Shown here one piece after another: positions 19,292 through 28,556 of a stretch of DNA of 64,000 bases; the stretch's first letter is position 1; each line of letters opens with the position of its first letter. Location of the stretch: assembly GCA_020975725.1 (NCBI GenBank), contig QXJR01000016.1:434001-498000 (forward strand). The letters run 5' to 3'. The DNA is from Picocystis sp. L7. Taxonomy: Eukaryota > Chlorophyta > Picocystophyceae > Picocystales > Picocystaceae. The notes under the pieces are model-generated. The model was not told where the DNA came from and did not search any database. It saw only the letters and a program-made list of their open reading frames with translations. The position numbers were made by a program, and so were the translations under genes.

Positions 19292-20079
19292 TCACAGCAA
19301 CGAGGGAAACAGGGCAAACACACTTCCAAACGCAAGCGTCAAGCTGGACAGCGTTGCCATTGCAAAACCAGGGAACCTTTTGCCTGGGTTTTCATTGCTG
19401 TAACCGATGGTGTACCACACTCTTCCTATGAGGTAAACAAGCCCAAAAGCGGTTGCAACCGGGGCAGAAACATACAGAGCAAAAGTCCACAGGGCGGGCA
19501 AAAACTGAACAAGGCTTTCCATCATATTCTGCTGTGCCCTAAATGTTTGGGTGAAGATGGGCGGGCCTGTCGTTTCCGGTGGCATGACCTTGAACTTCAT
19601 GCGAGCCATTCCCACCCGGATGGATACCCAGAACATGACCACAGAAGACAAGGCCGTGACTGCCGCCGTCCCTCTCAGGCTTTGAAAGATGTTTTCAGCC
19701 TGACATGCTGCTCCCGTTCCCGTTCTTGCGAAATACAATCCCACCAGCATTGGGGCTCCAAAGATCAGAGGCGCCAGGTTGGGTCTGGGGTTGCGTTTTT
19801 CCGTCTCGACATCTGCCGATGCGCCTTCGGATGCTTCCGACTCGGCGCGCACAACCGCTCCGTTCCTCTTGACGAACGTCTAGGCCACCATCTTTCGTCA
19901 GCACCGGCTTCCCATGGCACGGATGGGCGTCCTTTCTTCGTTACGGGACTTCGCTTGCGTACCATTCCAGTTCGTCGCACCGTCTGTCCCACGTTCCCAT
20001 GGCTTCTGTGCGTCCTTCCCACGTTCCTTCGTCCCTCTTTCGCCATCGCCATCGTTGGTCCTCGCACGGCCGCGGCCAT
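19292..20079 (-). CDS. MAPEG-family membrane protein (microsomal GST-like)
   Basis: Main exon 19292-19879 (195 residues plus stop) begins after a good acceptor (GGCCTAG|ACG). It holds four hydrophobic helices and the MAPEG signature: RAQQNMMESLVQFLPALWTF, then GLVYLIGRVWYTIGYS and NPGKRFPGFAMATL. Family role: glutathione-dependent detoxification or lipid mediator metabolism in ER or organelle membranes. A first exon 19981-20079 (ATG 20079, donor GACG|GTGCGA) would join in phase 0 and give a Ser/Arg/Ala-rich leader. That exon is a proposal based on frame and donor fit. No ATG precedes the conserved part within the main exon. Confidence 0.8.
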
Positions 20080-20205
20080 GGCGCTGTCGCGACGTCCCTG
20101 CGAAAATGGCGGGAACGTCTTCGTCCACGTGGCAAGGGGGGCTTCGTTCCCCCCTCCATCCGAGGTGGGGGACAGGCATGCATGGAAGGGAACACACCAC
20201 CTGCT

Positions 20206-21267
20206 TCAGACGAATTGGACGCCTTCCAGTGCGTCTTCGACGACCGCAATGCAGGATCCGACGGACTTGCCAGCCATCATGGCGTCCACCAGAGACGCGT
20301 GCACGCGGTCGTGGCGACGGAGGAGCTCCACGGTGTTCAGGACGCTCCATCGCACCTGGTCGTCGGCCTTCTTCTGGCTGAAGCGCAGGGCTCGCAGCGT
20401 CGCGTCCAGCTGCTGCACGTCGTTGGTGCCGCCTTCCGCATGTCCGTATCGGATGTATTCCGTCGAAACGCCTGCCAATGCTACGCAACAGTAGCGATCC
20501 AAAGACGCACTCGACAGCTTCCCAGAAGCCACCTCCTTCTGGAACGCCTCGTCGCAGAACAACGTGCCTGCTTGGACATTCAGCACCTTGAATTTCCGAA
20601 ACACGTCCAAGCTGGACAAGGTGTAGTTCTTGGGAAGGATGCCAACCAAGTACGCGATCAAAAAGTGCCCTGCTTCGTGTTCGGCCACGCGACGAGCAAA
20701 CTTCGGTTCCACGACGCGCACCGCCGTGTCGATGAGCAGGGCTTCCACGCCGCCGGCATTCGCCACTTGATCCACGGACTTGAAGAAGAAATAGCCCATG
20801 CCCACGCCCAGCACTTGTCGAAGTTCCAGGTGGAAGTAGTACGCGCTCGCAGCAACCGCGGCGACCGAAGCCAGCAGCAAGTTCTTGGTCACGCTTTCCA
20901 CGATGGTGTCGACGGGCGCGAGGAACTTGGTGGTGTCGATTTTGTTCAGCTTGAGTTCGGCGAGCGAGTAGGACCTTTTGGGCACGAGCTGCGACTTCCC
21001 GAACCCTCGCAGCTTGCCTTGTTCGGCCATGGCCGTGGCCAGTTCCACCGCCGTCCTTTCGTCGTCGCGTTGGAGCGCCTTGTCGATCGCCTGGAGCGTT
21101 TCATCGATCGAGGTCGTCCTCGCGGAGGCATGGATCGGTCCCACGGATCTCCTGCGACGTCTCGTGCGTCTCCATCGCCAGGAATCGCACGTGACGATGC
21201 GGTGTGCCTGCATGCCTTCCGCTGCACCACCGTCAAGTGAGAGCACACAGACACCCTCTAAACCCAT
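20206..21267 (-). CDS. FtsH-like (M41-related) plastid protein with HEAGH motif
   Basis: 353 residues, single exon; ATG 21267, with an in-frame ATG at 21213 as alternative start. The N-terminus (RWRRTRRRRRSVGPIHASAR) looks like a transit peptide. A hydrophobic segment near 140-165 precedes VAEHEAGHFLIAYLVGILP, a zinc-protease HExGH motif. Downstream VLNVQAGTLFCDEAF, CVALAGVSTEYIRYGHAEGG and KKADDQVRWSVLNTVELLRR match a plant plastid family annotated 'stress regulated protein', related to the FtsH peptidase domain but without the AAA ATPase. Whether it cleaves protein is unknown. Confidence 0.8.
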   Translation of the reverse strand: MGLEGVCVLSLDGGAAEGMQAHRIVTCDSWRWRRTRRRRRSVGPIHASARTTSIDETLQAIDKALQRDDERTAVELATAMAEQGKLRGFGKSQLVPKRSYSLAELKLNKIDTTKFLAPVDTIVESVTKNLLLASVAAVAASAYYFHLELRQVLGVGMGYFFFKSVDQVANAGGVEALLIDTAVRVVEPKFARRVAEHEAGHFLIAYLVGILPKNYTLSSLDVFRKFKVLNVQAGTLFCDEAFQKEVASGKLSSASLDRYCCVALAGVSTEYIRYGHAEGGTNDVQQLDATLRALRFSQKKADDQVRWSVLNTVELLRRHDRVHASLVDAMMAGKSVGSCIAVVEDALEGVQFV

Positions 21268-21769
21268 CCAGGGGAGTTTCTTCTCGGACGTGTCGGAAGC
21301 CTAGCTACGCCGCGGGATCGGGCGCGCCTCGGGCCCAGGCGCCGGACACGTGCACGTGGAATCTCGGTTGGACCGCGCACGTGTCCTTGTATCGATCCGG
21401 TGCGCCACGCACGCGCGAGGAACGACGGAAAAATGGCGACTTTCGGCGACGCTCGTCCGCTCCCCTTCGAACTCAACTCCCTCCTTAAACTCAGTCAGCC
21501 GAAAAGTGAAACACCTCGCTTTTCTTCGGCCCCCCAGAGTGTATAGGTTGTCTACCTACAAAGCTCTAGGATGTGAAGAACAACCGCGAGCGTCCCCTGC
21601 GCTACTTTGCACACAAACAGCCCAAAGCAAGCACCAATACGTTGGGACACCAAGGAGCTACATTACCGGCCCGTATTCTCTTCTCTTTTCAGCATTGAAT
21701 GACCTTGCCGACAACCTTGTGCAAATGCCCTTGCATCGCAACACGGTATAGGTATGCTGGCCGGACTGA
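21268..21769. other. Promoter-side spacer with GTATCGATCC box
   Basis: Upstream of the FtsH-like gene. It contains GTATCGATCC at 21389-21398, ~120 bp before that gene's ATG, one of the recurring TATCGAT boxes in this window. No gene was seen. Confidence 0.4.
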
Positions 21770-22090
21770 TCAAGCCAAGCCCTTCCGAATGTTTAAAGCA
21801 ACGTTTAGGTCGCGGTTGACGAAGTTGCCGTTGGTGGAACCACACCCCGTCAAGCCCCAAATCGCTGCCTGCTTGCGCCTGCTCCAAACCTGCTTCGTCA
21901 TCGAGCACGCCCTGCGTGCGCCATGGTAGTCCCAAACTCGTCCACCGGCGCGGTCTTGAGGCGTTGGACGCACACCTTGAACGCCCGCGATGTCGGCATT
22001 GCCACCTCTCCATGGCCGCCCGACGCGAACTTGGCCGCGCCGTAGGCGACTAGCCAGGCCTTGGTGGGGAAGAAGGCGCCATACCCAAGG
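21770..22090 (-). pseudogene. Fanzor (eukaryotic TnpB-like) nuclease relic
   Basis: Two conserved C-terminal blocks of Fanzor proteins are readable in different frames. The first (~22070-21900) reads LVAYGAAKFASGGHGEVAMP followed by VDEFGTTMAHAG, equivalent to the 'YGxAKFxSxGxGE...PT...VDExRTS' block before the zinc finger. The second (~21915-21770) reads IWGLTGCGSTNGNFVNRDLN then VALNIRKGL. That corresponds to the half zinc finger and RuvC-III Asp (NRDxNAALNI in the family). The first Cys pair of the finger is not evident, a frameshift separates the blocks, and I see nothing convincing of the N-terminal two thirds. It is therefore a broken remnant of an RNA-guided nuclease carried by a DNA transposon. 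Confidence 0.7.
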
Positions 22091-22414
22091 TTCCTATCCC
22101 CAATCGTCCCCTCACCATCTAAGGGACGTGGTGGAATCCAGTGGGAACCCCTTCTGTTGTTCGGGCGTAGAAGAAGTGTTTCCAAATCCACGTGCTCGTC
22201 CTCAACACGAAGGGAAGGATCGACCCCGTCCCAGGTTAACTTCGATCCTAACTCGAGTGGGAACGGTCTGCTCATCGGAGTGGAACCCGGGACGCGTCCG
22301 GGTTCAGAAGGGACTGGACCGTGGGTATCCAAGGGCTTCCCTTTCGGTCGAACCCGGAAGAAGGGGTGGGATCGAGGAGGACGTCGGCCATCGTCTTCGA
22401 TTGCGCCAGGCGCG

Positions 22415-22875
22415 ATGCTGACGTTTGCGGTGGTGGGAAGGAGCGACGAACCGCTCTACCTGGCGGAACTGGCGTCGACGAAGGTGCGTGGACGAGAGAC
22501 AGCAACGCACGTGGAAGATGCGGACGAAGCTGACGCAAGACGCAGGGCGACGAGGCCTCCTACCACCTGCACCAATTCGTGCTGTACGCGGCGCTGGACG
22601 CCGTGGACGAAGCCGTCTGGCGGAGTGGTACGTGCTATCTCAAGGCAGTGGACCGGTTCGAAGACATGACCGTGTCGGCGTACGTCACGGCGGGTGGGAT
22701 CCGGATGCTGCTGCTGCACCAAGGAAGAGGAGAAGACGCGATCAAAAGCTTCTTCCAGGACGTGCACGAAGCGTACGTGGCCATTGCCATGAATCCGATG
22801 TACACGCCCACGGAAGAGATACAATCGTCCGAATTCGATGGCAAGGTGAAGACCTCCGCACGCAAGCACCTCTGA
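22415..22875 (+). CDS. TRAPPC2L: TRAPPC2L (Tca17) TRAPP-complex subunit
   Basis: Two exons: 22415-22483 and 22540-22875, intron donor ACGAAG|GTGCGT. The acceptor is CGCAAG|ACG or, 6 nt further, CGCAG|GGC; both stay in frame. The product is ~135 residues with the sedlin-like longin fold: MLTFAVVGRSDEPLYLAELA, then YHLHQFVLYAALDAVDEAVW, VSAYVTAGGIRMLLLHQGRG and AIAMNPMYTPTEEIQSSEFD. The last block is diagnostic of TRAPPC2L against TRAPPC2. It acts in TRAPP assembly for ER-Golgi and Golgi Rab activation. The 56-62 nt intron is the shortest resolved here. Confidence 0.88.
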
Positions 22876-22956
22876 GCCTCGTCCCACACACCGAGAGAAT
22901 AAAAGGAACGGGACGAAAAAGCAACTGCACGAAGGACAATACGTGGTCCCATGGAT

Positions 22957-23583
22957 TCAACTCACGTTGGCCTTGACCAAGGATTTGCAGGTGACCGGTC
23001 CGGCGGTGGTTTGCAACACCATTTCGCAGCACGTCGCTTGACAATCCTCCGTGGTGGTGAATGAAGGTTGCACTTCTTCCCAGATCTTCTTCTTCTGGAG
23101 CTGGTTGGGCGTGGCCGGTTCCGGCATTTCGCCGAACGCCTCTCCGAATCCAATCCTTTCGCCCAACTCCGAGCCTTCGGCCGGACGCAAGGGTTCCACC
23201 GCGTCGTGGGCATGGTTGGATGCACAGAGAAGCATGCCTGCAGATTTGATGCCTCGCATGTTCCTCGGCTTCAGGTTGGCCATCACCACCACCAGCGATC
23301 CCAACATCTCTTCCTCGCTCACGAACTTCACCAAACCACTCACAATCGTCCGAGGCTCTTCCTCGCCCACGTCCACCTGCTCCACGTACAAGCTGTCGGC
23401 ATCCGGATGCTTCTCGATGTGCGTGATGCGTCCGACGCGAAGGTCCACCAGAGCGGCTTTCTGCGCCATTTCCGAAGACACGTCCATGGAGGTGGACGAA
23501 GTGCACCGGATGCGCGAAACGCGGGTCGGTACACGCAGGTTGGCGGCGCGCAAACCCAGAGACACCGCCTGACGTGTCGCCAT
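22957..23583 (-). CDS. EMAPII-type tRNA-binding (OB-fold) protein, organelle leader
   Basis: 208 residues, single exon from ATG 23583. Residues 1-33 are Ser/Arg/Thr-rich (QAVSLGLRAANLRVPTRVSR) and look like a transit peptide. The rest is an Arc1p/AIMP1/EMAPII tRNA-binding domain: LVDLRVGRITHIEKHPDADS, LYVEQVDVGEEEPRTIVSGL, VVVMANLKPRNMRGIKSAGM. A C-terminal extension (QLQKKKIWEEVQPSFTTTED) is typical of the plant/AIMP1 group. Role: structure-specific tRNA binding, aiding aminoacyl-tRNA synthetases. No synthetase domain is attached. Confidence 0.88.
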   Translation of the reverse strand: MATRQAVSLGLRAANLRVPTRVSRIRCTSSTSMDVSSEMAQKAALVDLRVGRITHIEKHPDADSLYVEQVDVGEEEPRTIVSGLVKFVSEEEMLGSLVVVMANLKPRNMRGIKSAGMLLCASNHAHDAVEPLRPAEGSELGERIGFGEAFGEMPEPATPNQLQKKKIWEEVQPSFTTTEDCQATCCEMVLQTTAGPVTCKSLVKANVS

Positions 23584-23641
23584 CGCTCTGGTGGCCCATG
23601 GCACACCATGCGCCGCCGAGGACGAGATCCGAAAGATCAAG

Positions 23642-23671
23642 AGATATCGATGTTCGAGACCGAGATCTCGA
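23642..23671. promoter_or_regulatory. GATATCGAT plus GAGATCTCGAT boxes
   Basis: About 60-90 bp upstream of the EMAPII-type gene. It combines GATATCGAT (23642-23650) and a GAGATCTC palindrome (23661-23668). Both sequences recur upstream of other genes in this window. Confidence 0.4.
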
Positions 23672-23792
23672 TCCGTCTTTGGATAAGGGATGCCGGAGAC
23701 GTGGGTGGAGGAATGGCCTGTCCTTGTCGGGAGAAAAGTGGAAGTCGTCGAAGGGAAACGGTTCGAATACAAAAAGTAGGATTGAAGGTGTA

Positions 23793-25571
23793 TCACTGAA
23801 GCTTGGCCTTCCGTTGGTTCTGGGTCTTCTCGTAGCTGGCCATGAATGCGCGTGATATCCAGTGGATGAAGAAGCCCAGGAAGATCTTCACACCCACCAG
23901 GAACACAAAGAAAGAGGCCAACAGCAGCCCAAATAAGATGTGCCCCGTCCATCCCCCCAAACCCATTCTCATCTTGATGGCCAGTCCCAAGGGGATCAAG
24001 ATACGCACAAGCACACATGCAGGAGCGATGGGTTCAAAAGATACCACTCGGTGCACTTTGTAGGACCTTGTCCGGGTCGTACGTACGCACAGGTCCCGCA
24101 GGTATTCTCCGTACACGCCAGGCTTTATCTCGTTGAACTTGCCAAGGAACGAATGCTTCAGCACGTCAACGAGCACTTCACACATCATAATGCTAGCCAA
24201 CTGCACTGCCAAGTGGGCGTCCAGACGAAGATCATCCGGTCTGTGCAAAATGTTCTCTACCGCAATGAAAAGTATGCAGGTGAAAATGTGAAACCTTTCC
24301 ACCATGTCTTGACAGGTCATCACGAACAACTTGTTCACGTCCATCTTTTTAAAGACGCTACCCTTGATCTCTACAAAATTGTTGGATATTAGCATAGCAA
24401 GCAAGGTGTTGCTAGCCGAGTTTACGGCAACGTTCAACGTGATGGCTTCACATAAAATGACCATGGACTGAAGAAGCACAACACCCGCGGCAATGGTGTA
24501 ATCACCAACCAGTCGGAATGCGTCGGCCGTCATTGCTTTCCTATTCTTCTCCGCCCCTGGCTTGAAGTGCGCCGTCAGGCTGGACACCGTGCCAGACATA
24601 GCCTCAAAGGTGTCTGCACCAAAGGACGAGCAGATCTTGTCAAAAATTTCCAGCACGTTGAAAACCACATACAGCTTTAGGACTTCCTGTCCCCGGATGT
24701 AGTGGTAAATGCTGCCGATGTTTTGCAAGCACAGGAAGTTGACACCTAATCCAAAGAGGCTAAGCCAGAGTATGTCACTGAGCTCTTCTGATCTGAGATG
24801 CTTCCCTTTCTTGTTGTTGGAATAAGGGAGCCTGCGCACGACGGTACCGAGCAATCGCAGAGGCAGGAAGGTGAACAGGAACAGGAAGGCGTCCAAGCAA
24901 AGTCCACTCCCGAAGATCAGCAACTTTTCCAGCTGATACGGCACGAAAAGTAGCGTGTTGTACACCCTCTCCCTTTCGGAGAGTCCCCAGGTCGAGTCCG
25001 GAGCCATTTCGTACACCGATTTGTGGATGCTGAGCTCCGATTCGAGGTACACTTTGAGTGACAGCGGGACGTCTTTGGTGTCGTCTTGCGACACCAGGTT
25101 CCTGGAGTACTTGGCCCTCAGCGCCGAGTCCACGGACATCTGAGACGGGATCCTCCTGGCATCGAATTCCCTCCACTTGATGGCTGGCACGCGTTCCAAG
25201 CCTTCTCGACCAGACACGACGGGATGGTTCGAGTTGGTGCGGGACATCTTCCTCTCCACGCCTCGGTTTTCCATCGTTGCTTCGTGTTTTTTCCTTCCTT
25301 TTGCCCCACCCTTCACGCTTGTCCCGTTCTGTTCCACCTTTTCAGGAATCTTCTGCGTCGCACCTTCCCCATCCGAATCGTACGCGACGCGTTCGGCACG
25401 CGGTTCTCTTCGGCTTTGGCTCGCTTTTCGCTTCGTTTTCCCGTCCTGTCGATCCTTCCTGCGTCTTTTTTCCTGCACCTCTTGTTTCCCATGGATCCCT
25501 TGCGTCGTTTCCTGCCCTTCCTCGTCCAGCATCGCGTACGGATTTCCCGTGCGACGCGTGTGCGCTTCCAT
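23793..25571 (-). CDS. TAPT1: TAPT1/POD1-family ER membrane protein
   Basis: 592 residues, single exon. A long basic, disordered N-terminus (1-~115) precedes WREFDARRIPSQMSVDSALR and the conserved TAPT1 core. The core includes ERERVYNTLLFVPYQLEKLL, LWLSLFGLGVNFLCLQNIGS, YVVFNVLEIFDKICSSFGAD, AVNSASNTLLAMLISNNFVE, FKKMDVNKLFVMTCQDMVER and FHIFTCILFIAVENIL. Around seven hydrophobic segments are seen. The basic C-terminus (KTQNQRKAKLQ) may act in ER retention. Family: vertebrate TAPT1 (ciliary and skeletal phenotypes), yeast Emp65, Arabidopsis POD1. The molecular function in ER protein folding or traffic is still loosely defined. Confidence 0.93.
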   Translation of the reverse strand: MEAHTRRTGNPYAMLDEEGQETTQGIHGKQEVQEKRRRKDRQDGKTKRKASQSRREPRAERVAYDSDGEGATQKIPEKVEQNGTSVKGGAKGRKKHEATMENRGVERKMSRTNSNHPVVSGREGLERVPAIKWREFDARRIPSQMSVDSALRAKYSRNLVSQDDTKDVPLSLKVYLESELSIHKSVYEMAPDSTWGLSERERVYNTLLFVPYQLEKLLIFGSGLCLDAFLFLFTFLPLRLLGTVVRRLPYSNNKKGKHLRSEELSDILWLSLFGLGVNFLCLQNIGSIYHYIRGQEVLKLYVVFNVLEIFDKICSSFGADTFEAMSGTVSSLTAHFKPGAEKNRKAMTADAFRLVGDYTIAAGVVLLQSMVILCEAITLNVAVNSASNTLLAMLISNNFVEIKGSVFKKMDVNKLFVMTCQDMVERFHIFTCILFIAVENILHRPDDLRLDAHLAVQLASIMMCEVLVDVLKHSFLGKFNEIKPGVYGEYLRDLCVRTTRTRSYKVHRVVSFEPIAPACVLVRILIPLGLAIKMRMGLGGWTGHILFGLLLASFFVFLVGVKIFLGFFIHWISRAFMASYEKTQNQRKAKLQ

Positions 25572-25728
25572 CGTCGCAAGTGGCGATTCGCGACTCCGCT
25601 CCCCTCCACCTCCCTCCTTCGAACTTAACTCGTGCGGAACTCACCCTAAACCCTGGTCCCACCCTCCCCGAACGCCCGGGGAGTTTCTTCTCTCGATTCG
25701 TTCGGCTGGGTGGACCGATCCCTCCCCC

Positions 25729-25773
25729 GGGAGGATTTCTGCGATTGGGTCAACAGGGATTTTGGTGCAACTC
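25729..25773 (+). repeat. Left terminal inverted repeat of the Harbinger element
   Basis: 45 bp, exact reverse complement of 29838-29882. It runs from GGGAGGATTTCTGCG inward to GGTGCAACTC. Confidence 0.9.
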
Positions 25774-25859
25774 GAGAGTTTTTTCTCGACCCGCCCGGGG
25801 TCGAGTTGCACCAAAATCTCATTTTGGTGCAACTCGAGGCCCCTGAGTTGCACCAAAAT
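25759..25859. repeat. Four alternating copies of 15-mer GAGTTGCACCAAAAT
   Basis: Exact copies at 25759-25773 (-), 25803-25817 (+), 25821-25835 (-) and 25845-25859 (+). A fifth is in the right end at 29838-29852 (+). The alternation creates two hairpin-capable pairs just inside the left end. Likely binding sites for the transposase or its Myb-like partner (inference). Confidence 0.8.
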
Positions 25860-25938
25860 GGTTTTCGGCCCTACGCCAACCGTCGAACCCGGGGGAGGAC
25901 TGTCGACGGATTGGTCGATTAACCCGTCGCATTTTACC

Positions 25939-27261
25939 ATGGCCTTCGAGGAAAATCGGTGCAACAGGGTTTACGTCCTCGGAGGGGCTCGTCCTCGTGG
26001 TTCGAAAACCGATCGGCGGGAAGCCGACGATTCGATCGCGGACATGCCGTCCAGGATGGGGAGCGCGCTGGAGCGTAGGGAGCTCCGCGAAGAGTTCGAC
26101 GAGCTGTCGGAACTCTTCGTGGAGTTCACCCAGTTCCAGGAATATCGAGATGACGTTGTCGTCATACTCGAAATGATCGTCCAGGCCATGGACGACTGCT
26201 TGGAGGACTTGAGGGAGGCGGAGCGGTACTGGAATTACGCATGCGCTATTGGAAACGTCCCGCGCGCCATCGCCGACTTGGACGATGAGTGGTTGAGGCA
26301 ACACTGCCGCTTCGTAGGCTGGGAGGTGCGCGAATTGATGCGGATCCTGCAAGTACCGCCCATCATCAAAGTGCCGGGATCTGGACGGGTCTTCACGGGC
26401 GAGGAAGGGATGTTGGTGATGTTGCGACGCCTCGCAAGCTTGGAGAATCTAAGCCACCTCAGTGCAACATTCGATCGCTTGCCGACTGCGATCTCGGAGC
26501 TGCACAACGCAATGCTTGATCACATCTACCCTTATGCGAAGCGAGCTTTGCGATTGGAGGTGTGGGAGGATGAGCTCCCGCGATTGGCACGGGAGTTGCA
26601 CCAGCAAGGGTGCCTCATTCCCACGTGCTGCGGCTTCATCGATGGAACGATCTTCAAGATTCGAAGACCAACCGAAGGAGAGGACGCCGCGTATAATGGC
26701 TGGAAGAGGATGCACGCAACGAAGTACCAGGCGGTGGTCCTCTCCAATTTCATGATTGGGGACTACGATGGTCCACATGCAGGCTCGGCTGGAGACGGGA
26801 ACATCTTACGTCGATCGAATGTGGAGGATCGGCTGCGGAACATCAGCCGAAGGCTTGGATGTACAGTCAGCATCTACGGAGACGCGGCCTACTCCCTGTC
26901 AACGGTGATCCACAGGCCGCATCGAGGCAACCGCGGAGCCCTCAGTGCGAGTGAGGCGGCCTTCAACGAGGAGATGAGTTCGTTCCGGCAAACAGTGGAA
27001 TGGATGTTTGGGAAAATCGAGCAGCTCTGGCCGCTCGTGGGCGATAAAACGAGACGTCCGATCATGCTGCGTCAAACGGGTAAGGAGGATGTGATCGCCG
27101 CATTATTGACTAACTTTCACACGTGTCTTTGTGGTGGCGTCACCACCGACTACCTCGGCATCGCACCGCCGACGCTGCAGGAATACGAGAGGATGATCTC
27201 TCGGGCTGGAGACGGTACGTGCGGTTGGAGCGTGCACGAGCGATGTTGTCTTTGTTCGTGA
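25939..27261 (+). CDS. PIF/Harbinger DDE transposase
   Basis: 440 residues from ATG 25939, uninterrupted. The helical N-terminal region (WLRQHCRFVGWEVRELMRIL, FTGEEGMLVMLRRLASLENL) is the helix-turn-helix part of Harbinger transposases. The DDE_4 catalytic core has Asp235 (GFIDGTIFKIRRP), Asp286 (GPHAGSAGDGNILR), Asp315 (IYGDAAYSLS) and Glu354 (RQTVEWMFGKIEQLWP). It needs the Myb-like partner for nuclear import and DNA binding in known systems. An alternative 3' end exists: donor GAGACG|GTACGT at 27214 with a pyrimidine-rich acceptor TTTTCGCGCAG near 27306 would replace the last ~15 residues with another tail. Confidence 0.92.
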   Translation: MAFEENRCNRVYVLGGARPRGSKTDRREADDSIADMPSRMGSALERRELREEFDELSELFVEFTQFQEYRDDVVVILEMIVQAMDDCLEDLREAERYWNYACAIGNVPRAIADLDDEWLRQHCRFVGWEVRELMRILQVPPIIKVPGSGRVFTGEEGMLVMLRRLASLENLSHLSATFDRLPTAISELHNAMLDHIYPYAKRALRLEVWEDELPRLARELHQQGCLIPTCCGFIDGTIFKIRRPTEGEDAAYNGWKRMHATKYQAVVLSNFMIGDYDGPHAGSAGDGNILRRSNVEDRLRNISRRLGCTVSIYGDAAYSLSTVIHRPHRGNRGALSASEAAFNEEMSSFRQTVEWMFGKIEQLWPLVGDKTRRPIMLRQTGKEDVIAALLTNFHTCLCGGVTTDYLGIAPPTLQEYERMISRAGDGTCGWSVHERCCLCS

Positions 27262-27490
27262 GGCTGACGTTCTTTTTTTCTACGTTCGTGTTCTTCTTTT
27301 CGCGCAGGAGAGAACACGGATCGCAGCTAGGAAGGAGAAAACAAAGAGACGAAGTTGCCACTCCAGAAATTCGTGGACAAAAAAAAAGAAACTTCGGAGC
27401 AAAAAGGATGTGCAAGACGCAGTGTCGTCTTCGCCTTGCACACCATCAACAACGACAGTTTCTATTAACGTATTTGGCTTCAACTTCCTC

Positions 27491-28346
27491 CTTCCAGCAG
27501 CAGCGGCATTCCATGACAGCAGTAGCATTCCTTCCAACAGCAGTGGCATTCCAGCAGCAGCAGCATTCCTTCCAACAGCGGCATTCCATGAGAGCAGCAG
27601 CATTCCATGACAGCAGCAGAATTCCTTCCAGCAGCAGCATTCCATGACAGCAGCAGAATTCCTTCCAGCAACAGCGGCATTCCATGACAGCAGCAGCAGC
27701 GGCATTCCAGCAGCAGCATTCCATGACAGCAGCAGCAGCGGCATTCCAGCAGCAGCATTCCATGACAGCAGCAGCAGCATTCCTTCCAACAGCGGCATTC
27801 CTTCCAGCAGCAGCATTCCATGACAGCAGCAGAATTCCTTCCAGCAGCAGCATTCCATGACAGCAGCAGAATTCCTTCCAGCAACAGCGGCATTCCATGA
27901 CAGCAGCAGCAGCGGCATTCCAGCAGCGGCATTCCATGACAGCACCAGCTTTCCTTCCAGCAACAGCGGCATTCCATGACAGCAGCAGCAGCATTCCTTC
28001 CAACAGCGGCATTCCATGACAGCAGCAGCAGCATTCCTTCCAACAGCGGCATTCCATGACAGCAGCAGCAGCATTCCTTCCAGCAGCAGCGGCATTCCAT
28101 GAGAGCAGCAGCATTCCATGACAGCAGCAGCATTCCTTCCAGCAGCAGCATTCCATGACAGCAGCAGCAGCATTCCTTCCAGCAGCAGCGGCATTCCATG
28201 AGAGCAGCAGCATTCCATGACAGCAGCAGCATTCCTTCCAGTAGCAGCATTCCATGACAGCAGCAGAATTCCTTCCAGCAGCAGCGGCATTCCATGACAG
28301 CAGCATTCCTTCCAGCAGCAGCAGGATTCCTTCCGTGACAGCAGCA
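27491..28346. repeat. Minisatellite of GCATTCC/CAGCAG units inside the transposon
   Basis: About 850 bp built from two interleaved units, GCATTCCATGACAGCAGCA and GCATTCCTTCCAGCAGCAGC, with variable numbers of CAG and occasional AACAGCG variants. It lies between the convergent 3' ends of the two transposon genes. Because the units lack stop codons, several frames stay open for 200-300 codons on the minus strand. I read these as by-products, not genes. Confidence 0.9.
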
Positions 28347-28556
28347 TGAATTGCACGAACAGCAGCAGGAAGGCTTGGGCAATGCTTGTTGTGGGGAGCG
28401 AGTCTAGCAACAAATAGTTGTTACATTACAAGTGATTTGTACTCCTGGACATGGACATGGCGTGTCCACGGAAGCACAATGATTCTGAAGAAAGGAATGG
28501 ATGTCATCAGTAGGTAATTGTTGTAATACTAGATGCTATAACATTACATTCATATT

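Noticed and set aside
27491-28346. CRISPR-like regular repeats
   Set aside because: Units are contiguous and variable without unique spacers, and the DNA is eukaryotic.
27280-28413. Long minus-strand frames rich in Cys/Trp (repeated WKECCCCHGM-like units)
   Set aside because: They are translations of the minisatellite in several frames at once; no conserved protein and no start context.
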